Origin: Entomortierella parvispora
Taxonomy: Eukaryota > Mortierellomycota > Mortierellomycetes > Mortierellales > Mortierellaceae
Length of the DNA stretch: 64,000 nucleotides
NCBI GenBank assembly: GCA_963573315.1
Contig: OY752146.1
Location: 1,798,001 to 1,862,000 of the forward strand
Reading direction: 5' to 3'
Shown here: one piece after another, positions 1 to 10,345 of the stretch
Layout of the letters: every line of letters begins with the position of its first letter
Numbering within the stretch: the first letter of the stretch is position 1
Translations under genes and position numbers: made by a program
Notes under the pieces: generated by a model
What the model saw: the letters and a program-made list of their open reading frames with translations, nothing else
Told to the model about the DNA's origin: nothing
Databases searched by the model: none

Positions 1-339
1 TGTATCAATGATATTTCCCACCAGGGACCAGGCTCCACGACCATCGCGTCTCCTCCTAGATAAATAGCTATGGCTTTCGCCCCTACATGTACTGTACAGT
101 ACAATAAAATAAAAAACACCTTTCTTTCACATATTTGTTGATTCCTTTTGTTTTAATGGTAGCGACTGCTTAGAAAAACTTGAACTCCAGCCTAAAGAAC
201 TTGATGGTCCATACAACTGGGATGTACGGCTTGGCACCTCTCAGGTTCACTAGAAAAAATGTCATTATTAGAGAGTGTGCAACAACACTAAGACGACGGG
301 GGCTGTAGACACAACAAAATGAGAAAAGGGGGTGGCCAC

Positions 340-1107
340 TTCCTAATTCTGGACGCTCGTTTCGGAAGTGGGTTCTATACCTTTGACTCTGGTCAGTAGG
401 AGAGACTCGACCAGAGCCACTTAGCCAGCAGAAGTGATAGTGCAGCAGACGCTATGGCGATTGATTGCAGAGGCCATCGAGAGAGGCTCGACCGAAATCA
501 AGGCATGGGCATGTTTACATTTCGCAGTGTGCTTCATAAAGGCCGTGGAGTGGGCTGTTCCATGCCCATGATAGAAACAATTAACAGAAGCGAGAACGCG
601 GCGAAAGTACAGCAAAAAAAGGGAATGGCCTCTTCCTAATTCTGGACGCTCGTTTCGGAAGAGGGTTCTATACCTTTGACTCTGGTCAGTAGGAGAGACT
701 CGACCAGAGCCACTTAGCCAGCAGAAGTGATAGTGCAGCAGACGCTATGGCGATTGATTGCAGAGGCCAGCGAGAGAGGCTCGACCAAAATCAAGGCACG
801 GGCATGTTTGCATTTCGCAGTGTGCTTCATAAAGGCCGTGGAGTGGGCTGTTCCATGCCCATGATAGAAACAATTAACAGAAGCGAGAACGCGGCGAAAG
901 TACAGCAAAAAAAGGGAATGGCCTCTTCCTAATTCTGGACGCTCGTTTCGGAAGAGGGTTCTATACCTTTGACTCTGGTCAGTAGGAGAGACTCGACCAG
1001 AGCCACTTAGCCAGCAGAAGTGACAGTGCAGCAGACGTTATGGCGATTGATTGCAGAGGCCATCGAGAGAGGCTCGACCGAAATCAAGGCATGGGCATGT
1101 TTACAGG
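340..1107. repeat. 293-bp tandem repeat, about 2.6 copies
   Basis: Three head-to-tail copies begin near 340, 633 and 926; the motif CTGGACGCTCGTTTCGGAAG recurs at exactly 293-bp spacing. Copies 1 and 2 differ by a few substitutions. Copy 3 follows the unit to about 1107, then leaves it. Each unit holds an 8-bp inverted repeat (CTCTGGTC / GACCAGAG, first at 387-394 and 409-416). Short open frames on both strands repeat with the unit and are taken as by-products of the repeat. No transposon termini were seen. Bases 1-339 hold no supportable gene. Confidence 0.9.
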
Positions 1108-1563
1108 GTGCTTCAGGGAGGCCAGTGCTGAGCTGTTCCATGCTCGCATAAAACATTTAAACAACGGTGATGAGGTTACATATAGGAAGAATACTAAGAT
1201 ACATGCCTCGTGGACAAGGGACAACGATGATGCTGTTTGGGGGAACCAAGGGAATTAAAGAGATAGTCAACGGCACCCATGTACAGTATGCATGCAGCCA
1301 GGCACCAACGCGCATTTACACGTGACTCGGTCAAGTGGCTTGGCTTTGCTGGCGCGGGGCTCTTTATTAAACTTTCCCCACTGTCCACAGAACAAGCCCT
1401 GTATCCTGACCTTCGAGGAGTCCACTTCTCTGGACCAGCCTGCGTCCCTGAACTATTGGCTATTTCTCTCAAATCAACCCTCCTTCGGAATGGACACCTG
1501 CCAAGTTTGCTTCTCACGCGCAGACAGCGTCCTTGAGAAAGATTACCAAAAAAGCGGAAAGAG

Positions 1564-2788
1564 ATGTCGCAGTTCTTTCTCGATACAAGTCGTCTATTGG
1601 TAATGACTGGGTGTACCAAAGACGCGTTCCTTCGCGACTTCTGTATCACACAAGGATTCATGTCTCTCCAGAGGAACGGAGTCAAAGTTGTTACTGACTC
1701 CAGTTATTTGAAACTGGAGTTCATTCAATATTTCCTGTGAGTGTCCCCCTTTTTTTTTGGTTGCTGTTGTTACAGTTGAAACTATCCATTATTTAACTTG
1801 GAAACTCATGGAACTATTTTTTTTTTTTTCCATAGCGCCGTAAACTCAATCTGGGACCTTCGACATCCACTTCCCAACATGAGCAAGGAGATCTACACAT
1901 TGGTAGGAGAACAATTTCGACAGAAATTCCCGTTGGCAGCCATTAGTGCTTCCGAAAGCACGCTGCATCTTGAGCTGGAGCAGGAATTGCGTGCCAACAA
2001 GAAGATCGTCGGCAATCTAAACCTTGACATGCCAGATCGACCGATTGTCTCTATATGGAAGCGCTTGTCAGAGACTTTAAGAGCCACGTGGCATAGTGCG
2101 TCCGATCGGAAAGGAGAGGACACGCATGTTCACCACCGTCTCAACCCATTTGTTTGTCCAATCTTCCCAGGAAGCGTGTATGATGTCGTGTGGGCCAACA
2201 AGCAGCTGGGAGGCTGGCAGGCTCGCCGGGATTATGACAGCAAGGAAGGATACAGGCCAGATTTGGTGATTAAACGAGAAGGCGTCACATTTCTTATCTG
2301 CGAGGTGAAGGTGCCAGAACATGAGGCAAGCTTGGACGACTACACCAACGATCGATCTTTGGAAACTGTTGATCTTGATGAAGGACGAGTTGGATCGTAT
2401 GCTGGATGCGGGCTATGATCACGACTTTATGTTTGGACTGCACGTCTTTGGATATAAGGCATATCTGTGGGTGCTTTGCCTGGACATTGAGGGCGTTTAC
2501 CAGCTGTACCATGTGGGTGAGGCCTGTCTTCCTCGATACCAGCTGGACACGGCAGGTGTCAAATATGTTTGCCAACTCTTCTTTTCGGTCAAGGTACGAA
2601 CAATGGGTGGATAGCACCGATTCCTTTTCTAATCGATTAATTCATGATTTCCCATGTCCCATTAGGATTTTATGTGAAGCTAAACTTGATCACCTCCATG
2701 ATGCCATCAGGCCTCAGGACCCCACCCAAAACGAGGGAAATTTACCAGGGCAACAGCGTTCACTCCATCAAAACGCCAAAAGCAGGAT
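1564..2788 (+). pseudogene. Broken PD-(D/E)XK nuclease-like gene (Crinkler-type effector family suspected)
   Basis: Exon 1 (1564-1736) joins exon 2 (from 1836) in frame across a GTGAGT...CATAG intron. Exon 2 codes for a PD-(D/E)XK-like core: R-P-D-L-V-I, then I-C-E-V-K 11 residues after the Asp, the metal-binding layout of that nuclease fold. At about 2345-2360 the coding signal moves one frame (from ...DDYTND to ...WKLLILMKDELD) with no room for an intron, so an indel is likely. The shifted frame runs to a good donor at 2594 (acceptor ends 2665, branch CTAAT). Exon 3 (2666-2788) then reads sensibly only in the original phase, so a second correction is needed. Similar cores occur in Crinkler-like proteins of Mortierellomycota and Glomeromycotina; that family link is inference. 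The true start could lie upstream of 1564. Confidence 0.6.
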
Positions 2789-3195
2789 GAAAAAAAGGCT
2801 TCCTTGGTTTAGGTCAGTGGATATTGAGCAAAAAAAGGCATTTTGACTTACAGAGAGAGAGAAAGAGATCATCGACACGTGAGGTTGATACTCTTGTAGC
2901 TTTCTCGATCTGAATGTATGTTGAAATTCCACTCTGCAAGGTGACAGGAAGAAATACTTATATTCATCTGATAGAAGTTCATGTTCCATTGACTGAATAA
3001 AAACACCTGGATATTTCCCCGCATCTTCCTACTCGCCTACCTGGTTTGATTGCTGAGGCATCGTCCAAGGACTGGCTTCAAACAGCAGTCCCTGGACATT
3101 CTATACTTTCTACCCACATTCCCGGCCTTGACGATTTGAGCTATTGGTGTATCATTGCGTTAACCAGAAATTCTTTTTGGTATTTTTAGTATTTG

Positions 3196-3470
3196 AAGGT
3201 GGTTACTTCGGTCTCTATTCTCAGGAATATAACAGGCTTCTTCTTGCCACTGTCTGATGATGACAACCCGCCGCAATGAATCGGACGAGTATTGTTGGAA
3301 CTGGTAATGGCCCTGTTGCCGCTGCTGCTACTGCTATGTGGTTCTGGAGCCCATGCATCTTTTCCGTGCCCTCGCGAAGGTTCTCCACACTAAACCTGTA
3401 GACTTGGTCATACATCTTCCAGGCAATGGACTCGACCGAATGCAACATGTCCAAGTATCATACAGTGTGT
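3196..3470 (-). pseudogene. Decayed duplicate of the SEY1 3' end
   Basis: This segment matches the last part of SEY1 and its 3' flank (about 6366-6685) at the nucleotide level: the flank motif GGTTACTT(C/T)GGTCTCTA, the Gln-rich stretch, and the peptide VESIAWK-YDQVY-F. The copy has indels and substitutions, lacks the stop-proximal coding sequence, and its frame is disrupted downstream of the Gln-rich stretch. It stops matching just after the codons equivalent to ...[14 protein letters not shown]. It is a partial copy about 3 kb from its parent and in the same orientation, with no sign of function. Confidence 0.85.
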
Positions 3471-3778
3471 TGCCCACAACATGAACGCGCGCTTGCCAAG
3501 TATTTTTAACATCGAGATCAGTATTCCGTTGGTGACATTACCGCGAGATCGATCCCTTGGTTCCTATAGCCATATACTCACGAGAATCAGCCTGCGCGCG
3601 ATGAATTTGGCATGGGTCATTGATTATCTGTGAAGTAACCAGAGTGCTGCAATCCTTGACGCTGCGCATCAATTGCGTCGATTTTATGACCGCGTTCTTG
3701 TGGTGGGGACCCAGACAGGGCGAGAATTTTATCCGGTACCAATACTCCGAGCAGCCATCACTCCGAGATCTTGGCTAC

Positions 3779-4020
3779 TTAACGAATTCTGAGGCCGGCG
3801 TACTGGCGGATGGTGTGACACCAGGAGATGGGACGGCCTTTCCTCATCTCCTTGGGCCAGGAGATTGGGATTACGGTTACCTCCTCCTCGATCTTGAAAC
3901 GCTCATCGGATATATCAATGCATCGAACACTGACATGGTGCAGTGTGCCGTCGATCTGAAGCATCATCACGCTCCGCTGTCTGAGGTGCTCTGGTGCCAT
4001 ATAAACAATTGGGTGTGGTC
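3779..4020 (-). other. Unassigned open frame, possible gene remnant
   Basis: A 73-codon minus-strand frame contains strings that look protein-like (VRCIDISDERFKIEEEVTVI) and is followed by stops. An overlapping plus-strand frame (3620-4105) is longer but less convincing in composition. I do not recognise a family for either. The setting among decayed copies suggests a gene fragment. The surrounding 3470-4200 holds nothing else I can support. Confidence 0.2.
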
Positions 4021-4203
4021 CTTGCCAAACAATAACCTTAAGCTTTCACGTTGTCCGGCCATGAAAATAGGGATTTCAACCTTCCTTTCGTTTAATATTG
4101 CGTAAGTGTATAGGAGTTAAAATGACAACCAAGGCAGAGTCCTATTCTTGAAAAACAAATCTCTTGGCCTGCGAAAAGGTTCTGGGAAAAGGGGAGATTT
4201 CGA

Positions 4204-4252
4204 TCAAATGCCTGGCCGCGGCGGTAGCTTGGACTTGAAGGTCACAACAAAC
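4204..4252 (-). other. Candidate terminal exon downstream of the intron-like array
   Basis: On the minus strand a strong acceptor (CTGAC branch, pyrimidine run, TTTCACAG) ends at 4253. It is followed by G TTT GTT GTG ACC TTC AAG..., 15 whole codons ending in TGA at 4206-4204 (FVVTFKSKLPPRPGI). The matching donor GTAAGC lies at 4336-4331, giving an 83-nt intron. Directly upstream of that donor is another acceptor-like TAG with just three bases (GCT) between, the same spacing as in the 95-bp array. If the array is transcribed on the minus strand, this would be its last coding exon. No homologue was recognised. Confidence 0.3.
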
Positions 4253-4423
4253 CTGTGAAAGAAAGAAAAGTGTCAGTGGCGCAAAAAAAAAAAAAAAAAA
4301 CCGAAATCCACAAACCGCAGGCAGACAAGAGCTTACAGCCTAATAAAGGGGTGAGATGAGCACAAAAGCAGTCCGGAAGGTCAAGTAGTCAGTCCCTTCA
4401 ACAGCTACAATTTTTACGAGATC

Positions 4424-4427
<4 letters not shown>

Positions 4428-4455
<28 letters not shown>
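4428..4455. repeat. Poly-T tract
   Basis: About 28 consecutive T on the plus strand, with a second 18-base poly-A at 4283-4300. Simple sequence only. It lies within the minus-strand intron-like region. Confidence 0.95.
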
Positions 4456-4457
<2 letters not shown>

Positions 4458-4582
4458 AAAATGAATCCTACCTCTTAGCTAGTGGGGTTATCATCCAAAT
4501 GCAAGATAAAATGCAGGTAGCAGGTAAATTATGGTCTTTCAATTAACCAGTTGCGATAAAAAGAGATCAAGATATCAATATA

Positions 4583-5300
4583 ACTTACTAGCTTATTGGA
4601 CGTGGAGAAATGGAGAATGAAAGGGTGAGAGATAGACGGTTAGTTTCAACTCTTGTTTGTCAAATAAAAAAACAAGCGGGGAACTACAGAATGGAGAATT
4701 CAACTTACGGGCTGATTGTGAGGAATGGAGATTAAACGGGAGAAGGATGGCTGTTAGTTTTCACTCGTGTTTGTCATTGAAACAAACGGAGGGGTCAACT
4801 TACCGACTGATTGTCAGAAATGGAGATTAAGCGACAGAAGGTAGGCAGTTAGTTTCCACTCGTGTTTGTCATTGAAACGAACGGAGGATTCAATTTACGG
4901 GCTGATTGTGAGGAATGGGGATTAAACAGGAGAAGACAGGCAGTTAGTTTCAACTCGTGTTTGTCATTGAAACGAATGGAGGATTCGACTTACCAGCTGA
5001 TTGTGAGAAATGGAGATTAAACAAGAGAAGACAGGCAGTTAGTTTCAGCACTTATTTGCCATTGAAACGAACGGAGGGTTCAACTTACGGGCTGATTGTG
5101 AGGAATGGAGATTGAACGACAGAAGACAGGCAGTTAGTTTCATCTCGTGCTTGTCATTGAAACGAACAGAGGATTCAACTTACGCGCTGATTGTGAGGAA
5201 TGGGGATTATACGGGAGAAGGATGGTAGTTAGTTTCCACTCGTGTTTGTCTTTGAAACGAAGGGAGGATTCAACTTACTCGCTGATTGTGAGGAATGGAG
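4583..5300 (-). repeat. 95-bp tandem array; each unit resembles a complete intron plus 3 nt
   Basis: Plus-strand ACTTAC (minus-strand donor GTAAGT) recurs at 4703, 4798, 4893 (here ATTTAC), 4988, 5083, 5178 and 5273, exactly 95 bp apart, with a longer 120-bp unit starting at 4583. Read on the minus strand, a unit has GTAAGT, a CTAAC branch-like motif near base 47, a CACAATCAG acceptor ending at base 92, then three bases before the next GTAAGT. These triplets vary from 5' to 3' on the minus strand: CGA, CGC, CCC, CTG, CCC, TCG, CCC, CTA. Donor, branch and acceptor are kept in every unit (GTAAAT once; AAG as the last acceptor). The array could be non-coding satellite derived from an intron, or a run of real introns separated by 3-nt exons. 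Confidence 0.85.
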
Positions 5301-6415
5301 ATTGAACCGGGGAGAAGTATGCAGGTCGTTAGTGTCTATCCCAGTCTTCTACCACCTTGTCTCTTTAGCAAGTTGATTGGTTCAGATAGTATCCGCCTTA
5401 TCTGTTTTGTTAAAATTCAACTACCAACAGCAAAAACGGGCGTTTGCATTGACTGCGATGTTGAACTAATTGCTGTTCATCCTTGACACCCCTGCTCTCT
5501 ACTGAACTCTTTTTGAGTTACAGGGATTCCACCATAGTGAAGCTGATAAGGGCTGCAATAACGAGCAACTATTGGAACTTCATTGGAAGGAGAGAAAGCT
5601 GTATAATGGTTTACTGGTGGTAGGTAAGGTGGAGAGGGGCAGGTGGATAAGAGAGACAGAGTCTTGAGGTAAGAAAGGAATAAATAGTCATCATGGTCAA
5701 CGGGTTCAAAAAACGAGGAGGGAGATCAAAGGGGTAACCCCTTCTCCAAAACGATAGTGAAAGGGAAACTATGGGTGGGGAGAGGGAAAGGGGAGGAGGG
5801 GAAGGGAAGGTGATGAGATTGGAGAGTAAGGGGTGGCGTCTTGAAGGTGATCACGGATCAGAATCAAAAGCATCCAACGTATCAGAGCGGCTGGAGCGAG
5901 GTACGAGGCACGTACTGTCCCGAACATTCGAGTAGCACCACAAGGGCCTCTGGTGTCTGTATGTGGTTCCATCGATGCTTTGCTCCCTGCGAAGCCTGGA
6001 GCGGTTTGAGGTTGGCTTGTTGGTTGACTTGAACGAACATTGCGAGGATGACCCCTCAGTTTTGTAGAATTACCTTTTTCCGTTCACACTCATCCGAAGA
6101 ATGTCCAAACATGCACTAGAAGGATTGACATAGATAAAAACTGATATGACCCTGATTTCGACTTCTGCAGGATGTAAAGAAAAGACACTGCCATCAATGA
6201 GCGGCTTAATGAAGATTACGCGCCAAGCCCAGTATTGCCCACCGGGTCTAAAGTCGAGTACACTCATGCACGCGCTCTTTCAGGCACACTCACATACACA
6301 AAGAGAGAGGCATGCTGCCTCACAGGCGGCACATGCAGTCCACTCTTGGGCGGAATTTTAGTTAGATGGTTACTTTGGTCTCTACTCTTATGAAAGTAAT
6401 AAGCAGATTGTTTTT
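5301..6415. other. Stretch without a supportable gene
   Basis: Several short open frames exist on both strands, none with recognisable domains or convincing splice structure. A minus-strand ATGGTGGAATCCCT followed by GTAACT (near 5538-5520) could be a first exon feeding the 95-bp array, but that is speculation. The last 50 bases before 6416 are the SEY1 3' flank that also appears in the decayed copy at 3196. Confidence 0.6.
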
Positions 6416-9400
6416 CTATTGCGACTTCTTGTCCAAAGAGCTCATCTCAATCGCACTCTCCTCCTTGCCGCTGTGTGATGACGAGAACCGGCTCTGCAAA
6501 GAGTCGGACGAGTATTGCTGAGGCTGGCGATGGCCCTGTTGTTGCTGCTGCTGCTGCTGAGTGTGGTTCTGGAGTTCACGACTCTTTTCCATGCCCTCGC
6601 GAAGCTTCTCCATACCAAACTTGTAGACTTGGTCATACACCTTCCACGCAATGGACTCCACCAAGCCCAACATGTCCAAGTACCACATAGCACCCATTGG
6701 CACACCAACCATCACGACCACCATCAAATAGAATGGGCTGGTGATCACCGTCATAAACTCATTCCAGCCCAAAATAATAAGTGCCACTCCAACCCAGTAT
6801 GGCACCTTGGCCTGTGTTGCCACCACGGACCGCTTGGCCTCCAAATAAAAGGCATCCGACTCTCGCTTGAACTTTGTTGTCAACTCTTGTTGACGCGTCT
6901 CCGACAACACCTTGAGAGACTGGTCGAAATCGAAATCCTCTGCTGCCTCGAGTTCAAACTTTTCACCGCGGGCAGGGTCCAGAGTGTTGATCTTTGCAAA
7001 CAGAGGCACCAACTCTACCGTTTCATCGCGAGCCTTACGGAAGGGGGTATCGATGTCATCATCGGGCTTCCAGACACGAGGAAGACCATGGTCATCGTAT
7101 CTGAACTTTTCTTCGAATCGGTTTCGAAGCTTGAGTAACATCATGCCATCGACCGACTCTTCCTGAATCTTCTTGGTCAAGAGCACCCATGCCTGACGAC
7201 GCAAGTTGACCAGCAGCTCGGCTTGCTCCTTCTCGTCCAAATCAAAGGTACGCGCCTTCTTTTGCAGCAGAATCTCTCCATCCTCGACCGTACGCTGGTA
7301 GATGGTGATGATGCGTCCCCACATGGTTGGACCGGGGTTGTTGAGTGCGAGTCCCACGGGCTCATCCAATTCTTTGCGCAAATGCTTCTCCAAAGTCGTC
7401 AGCATCTTGTTGAGCTCCTTTTCCCGCTGGGCAATTGCAAACTCTTGCAAACCATGCTCGAGCTGGTAAAGTTCCTCATCATATGTCCATTCGGTCTCTT
7501 CCAACTTGATGGCCTTGGCGCCTTGCAAGAAATAATCCAACACTTCCTTCTTGGAAGCAGCCACAACAGCCGCAAACTCGGATCCCTCCACGCGGAGTGC
7601 ATTCTGGAGGTTGGTTGAGAAGATACTGACGGCCTTCTTGTGCAAGTTCTTCAATTGTCCCAAAAAGTAGGCTTCCAGCATGGTGTTGGCCTTGGTCATC
7701 ATGTCGGCGCGCTTGCGCTTGTAAACCTCGGCGTGATAGCGGGAGGCGTCCTTGTCAAAAGATTCTAAATAAATTGGTGTAAATTTAGTGTCTGTTTTGG
7801 GCAAAGACAACTGGGATCGCAAAGACAACTGGGACCACAACGATTTTTTTTTTTCATCACTTACTCATGGCAACACCACGAATATCCTCCATCTTTGGAC
7901 CGAGATCTTCGACAATGTTTCCAGATTCGATAGGCTGTCTGAACTCCTTGATCTTTTCCTGGAAGGTTGCAAAAGCACTGTTGGCGATCTCGTCACAACG
8001 GTACTGAGCAAGAAGCTCTTGCTGAGTTGGAAGATCCAGATCCTTGTTGGTCATGATCTTGTCCCAAATACCTCCTGCATAGAAATGAAGACCGTCAGCA
8101 GGGACGCGTCTTGAGTACTGAGGCTGGAAAACATAGTTGGGGTCTGATGGCGTTGTAAAACTATGGTATGAAAGAGCAGGTCGTTAGTCCTACCGGTCGG
8201 CATGCTCAAAGAGCAAAGTGGTTTTCCATGCTCTGTATACTACAATGGATCCTTACCGAAGGCGCAGCTTGTCGACATCGGCATCGAACTTTTCAGGTTG
8301 GAGAAGTTTGTGGGCCAAGGTCGTAAACATAAAATCAAAGTAATCGGTGATCTTGCAATCCTCGAGTCCTTCGGGCTATAGGGGTTCAGAAAAGGTAGAG
8401 ACAACTGGTTAAGGTCGGGTTTTCCATGGCAAGCCCATGTCCTGGCTGCAACATCTTTAGCTACCTTGGAGAGTCCGTGCCAGATGCGCTCAAGATCGGC
8501 CTTTAGGGTATTGGAGAGGTTGGCGAGAGGGGTGGCTCCGACATGATCACGAATCACAAAGAGTAGCAAGGTCTTTTCTTTTCTGTGAGTGGAAAGAGGC
8601 GGATCAGTAGGTAAACATCGTAAGCGCTATTGTTGGCGATCGGGTCAAAGTGCATATGCCCCATGGTCCAGGATGACGTCTCACTCTCGATCACATGCAA
8701 AGCTGCACAAATGCACAAATCCTCTTTTTTTGGGCACTTCAACTGGGACACTTCAACCTACCCTCGGTTGCCGCCAAACAGCTGCAGGTTGACCTCAAAC
8801 ACGGTCTTGAGCAAGCCCATGTTGGCTCCATTGTAAAGACCGACCTGGTGTTCCCACAAGTTGACAATCAAGACTTCTGAGGTAGCGACCGAGAACAGGG
8901 CACTCTTGCGTTCAAAGTCCTACAATCCGATCAGACGGGTTAATGGCTTGTTCGCTTGAGCAGGAAATCCAACGGTTTGGAACTGCTTAGATGGCTTACC
9001 TGATCCTCTCCGCGCTCGCGACCATCCGTTCCTTCGACATCCATGATCAGGACCTTCATGTCCTTGCCTTTACTCATCCAGATACCCTTGGTTGTCTGCA
9101 TTCTGGCGGTTTCGTTCATAACATCGAAGCTGGTTCCGAAAAGACGGTTAAGGAGTGTACCTGTGAGTGGTTGAGTGGTTGAACCAAATGGATGAGCAAG
9201 GACGAGGAGGAGGACAGAAAGGGGGGTGTCAGTTTCGGGGAGGTGTTTTGAGCAAAGATAACTCGATGCTGAATGAATAATCGATCCTCCGAGGAGGGAG
9301 AAAGGGTCAGGGACAACTTACTCTTGCCGGTACTCTGACTTCCAAAGACGGCAGCGACATTGTAGTTGAATCCGGCTTCCTTGAGGTCCCACTTGTCAGC

Positions 9401-9694
9401 AATGAACTTTGAGAGTTGTTCGCTATGAAAGAAGAAAGAGAGAGAGAAGGGACATGGTACAAGTGTCAGCATCATCTCGTGCGGACAAGGTTGGATGGGC
9501 GACTAAAGGAGGAGGGGGGGGGGTTGCAATTGAGCGTACCTGAATTGCTGCTGCTCGTCAATCAGATGCAGTCTAGGGAGGACCTCCTTGGCGACAGCGA
9601 CGGGCTGCTTGCCGGAAGGGATGGGCGAGTCGAGGACATCGGGGACGACGTCGTCGCGGATGTTCTGGTGATCGACATCAGGGACCACGTCCAT
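6416..9694 (-). CDS. SEY1: Sey1/atlastin-like dynamin-family GTPase of the ER
   Basis: Eight exons: 9694-9540, 9422-9322, 9160-9000, 8919-8762, 8582-8465, 8375-8257, 8160-7865 and 7764-6416, giving 818 aa (yeast Sey1 is 776). The family's GTPases drive homotypic fusion of ER tubules. Visible signals are a P-loop G-S-Q-S-T-G-K-S split by the exon 2/3 junction, the G2 region with TT, D-V-E-G-T-D-G (G3) ending exon 3, and V-I-R-D-H-V (G4). A long helical domain follows, then paired hydrophobic segments ([18 protein letters not shown] and [19 protein letters not shown]) and a Gln-rich cytosolic tail. Fungal Sey1 has this same order of domains. All junctions keep frame. A decayed copy of its 3' end sits at 3196-3470. 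Confidence 0.96.
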
Positions 9695-10164
9695 GATGAT
9701 GATGAAGTGTTGTTGGGGAAAGAGGTAAGAGGAAGATTAAGAGTAGATGCACCCAAGGGGGAGAGATGGAGATAGAAATAGAGAGTGAATGTGCAGCGAC
9801 AGGCACAGATGGGGGAGAAGAAGGGGAGGGAGAGAGAAAGAGAGAAAGAGAAAAGAAGAAGGGATGAACAATGGATGGATGAATGCATGCTCCCAGTCCG
9901 CGTGAAAAGGGGACACAGGCACAGAGGGACAGAGACGGCGGACAGAGAAGGGACAGAGGACAGGACAGGGGGCAGCGAAACTGACACGTCTCCAGCGCGG
10001 ACAGTGCGTGCGGACGAAAGAGCATTCGTTGGTCTGCTCTCTTCTCCCCCTCTTGCCAAAGCAAACACACCTTTCATATCTTTCTTGTTTACTTGCTTTA
10101 CTCCTTCTTCTTTCTCTCCAGTCTATTTGGACACAACAAACATCCCCACCATCGCTTCCTAGAC

Positions 10165-10326
10165 TGGGGGGGGGGGGGGGGGGGTGCAAGACGCGTTTCT
10201 TTCTCATTTGCAGACACGCCCTTTCTTGAGAACTGTGGACACAATCTCCCCCCCCATCTAACAAGCTCTCCTTCTTTCCTTCCTTCCTTCCTTCCTTCCT
10301 TCCTTCCTTCCTTCCTTCCTTCCTTC
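10165..10326. repeat. Poly-G run and (CCTT)n microsatellite
   Basis: An 18-19-base G run lies at about 10166-10184 and about 13 CCTT repeats at 10275-10326, just beyond the SOD stop codon. The whole interval 9695-10345 between the SEY1 start and the SOD stop is purine/pyrimidine-biased low-complexity DNA. Its long overlapping frames are composition artefacts. Confidence 0.9.
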
Positions 10327-10345
10327 ATCGCCCTCTTCCCATTTC

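Noticed and set aside
421-932. Repeated 61-64-codon frames on both strands (MAIDCRG..., MLYFRRV...)
   Set aside because: They recur only because the 293-bp unit repeats; no domain, and the frame on each strand ends at arbitrary positions.
4583-5300. The 95-bp array as a CRISPR array
   Set aside because: Repeats are contiguous with no unique spacers of 25-40 bp, only three variable bases per unit, and the window is eukaryotic.
9562-10264. Several overlapping 100-175-codon frames between SEY1 and the SOD gene
   Set aside because: The region is strongly purine/pyrimidine biased with microsatellites; all frames on both strands are open by composition alone.
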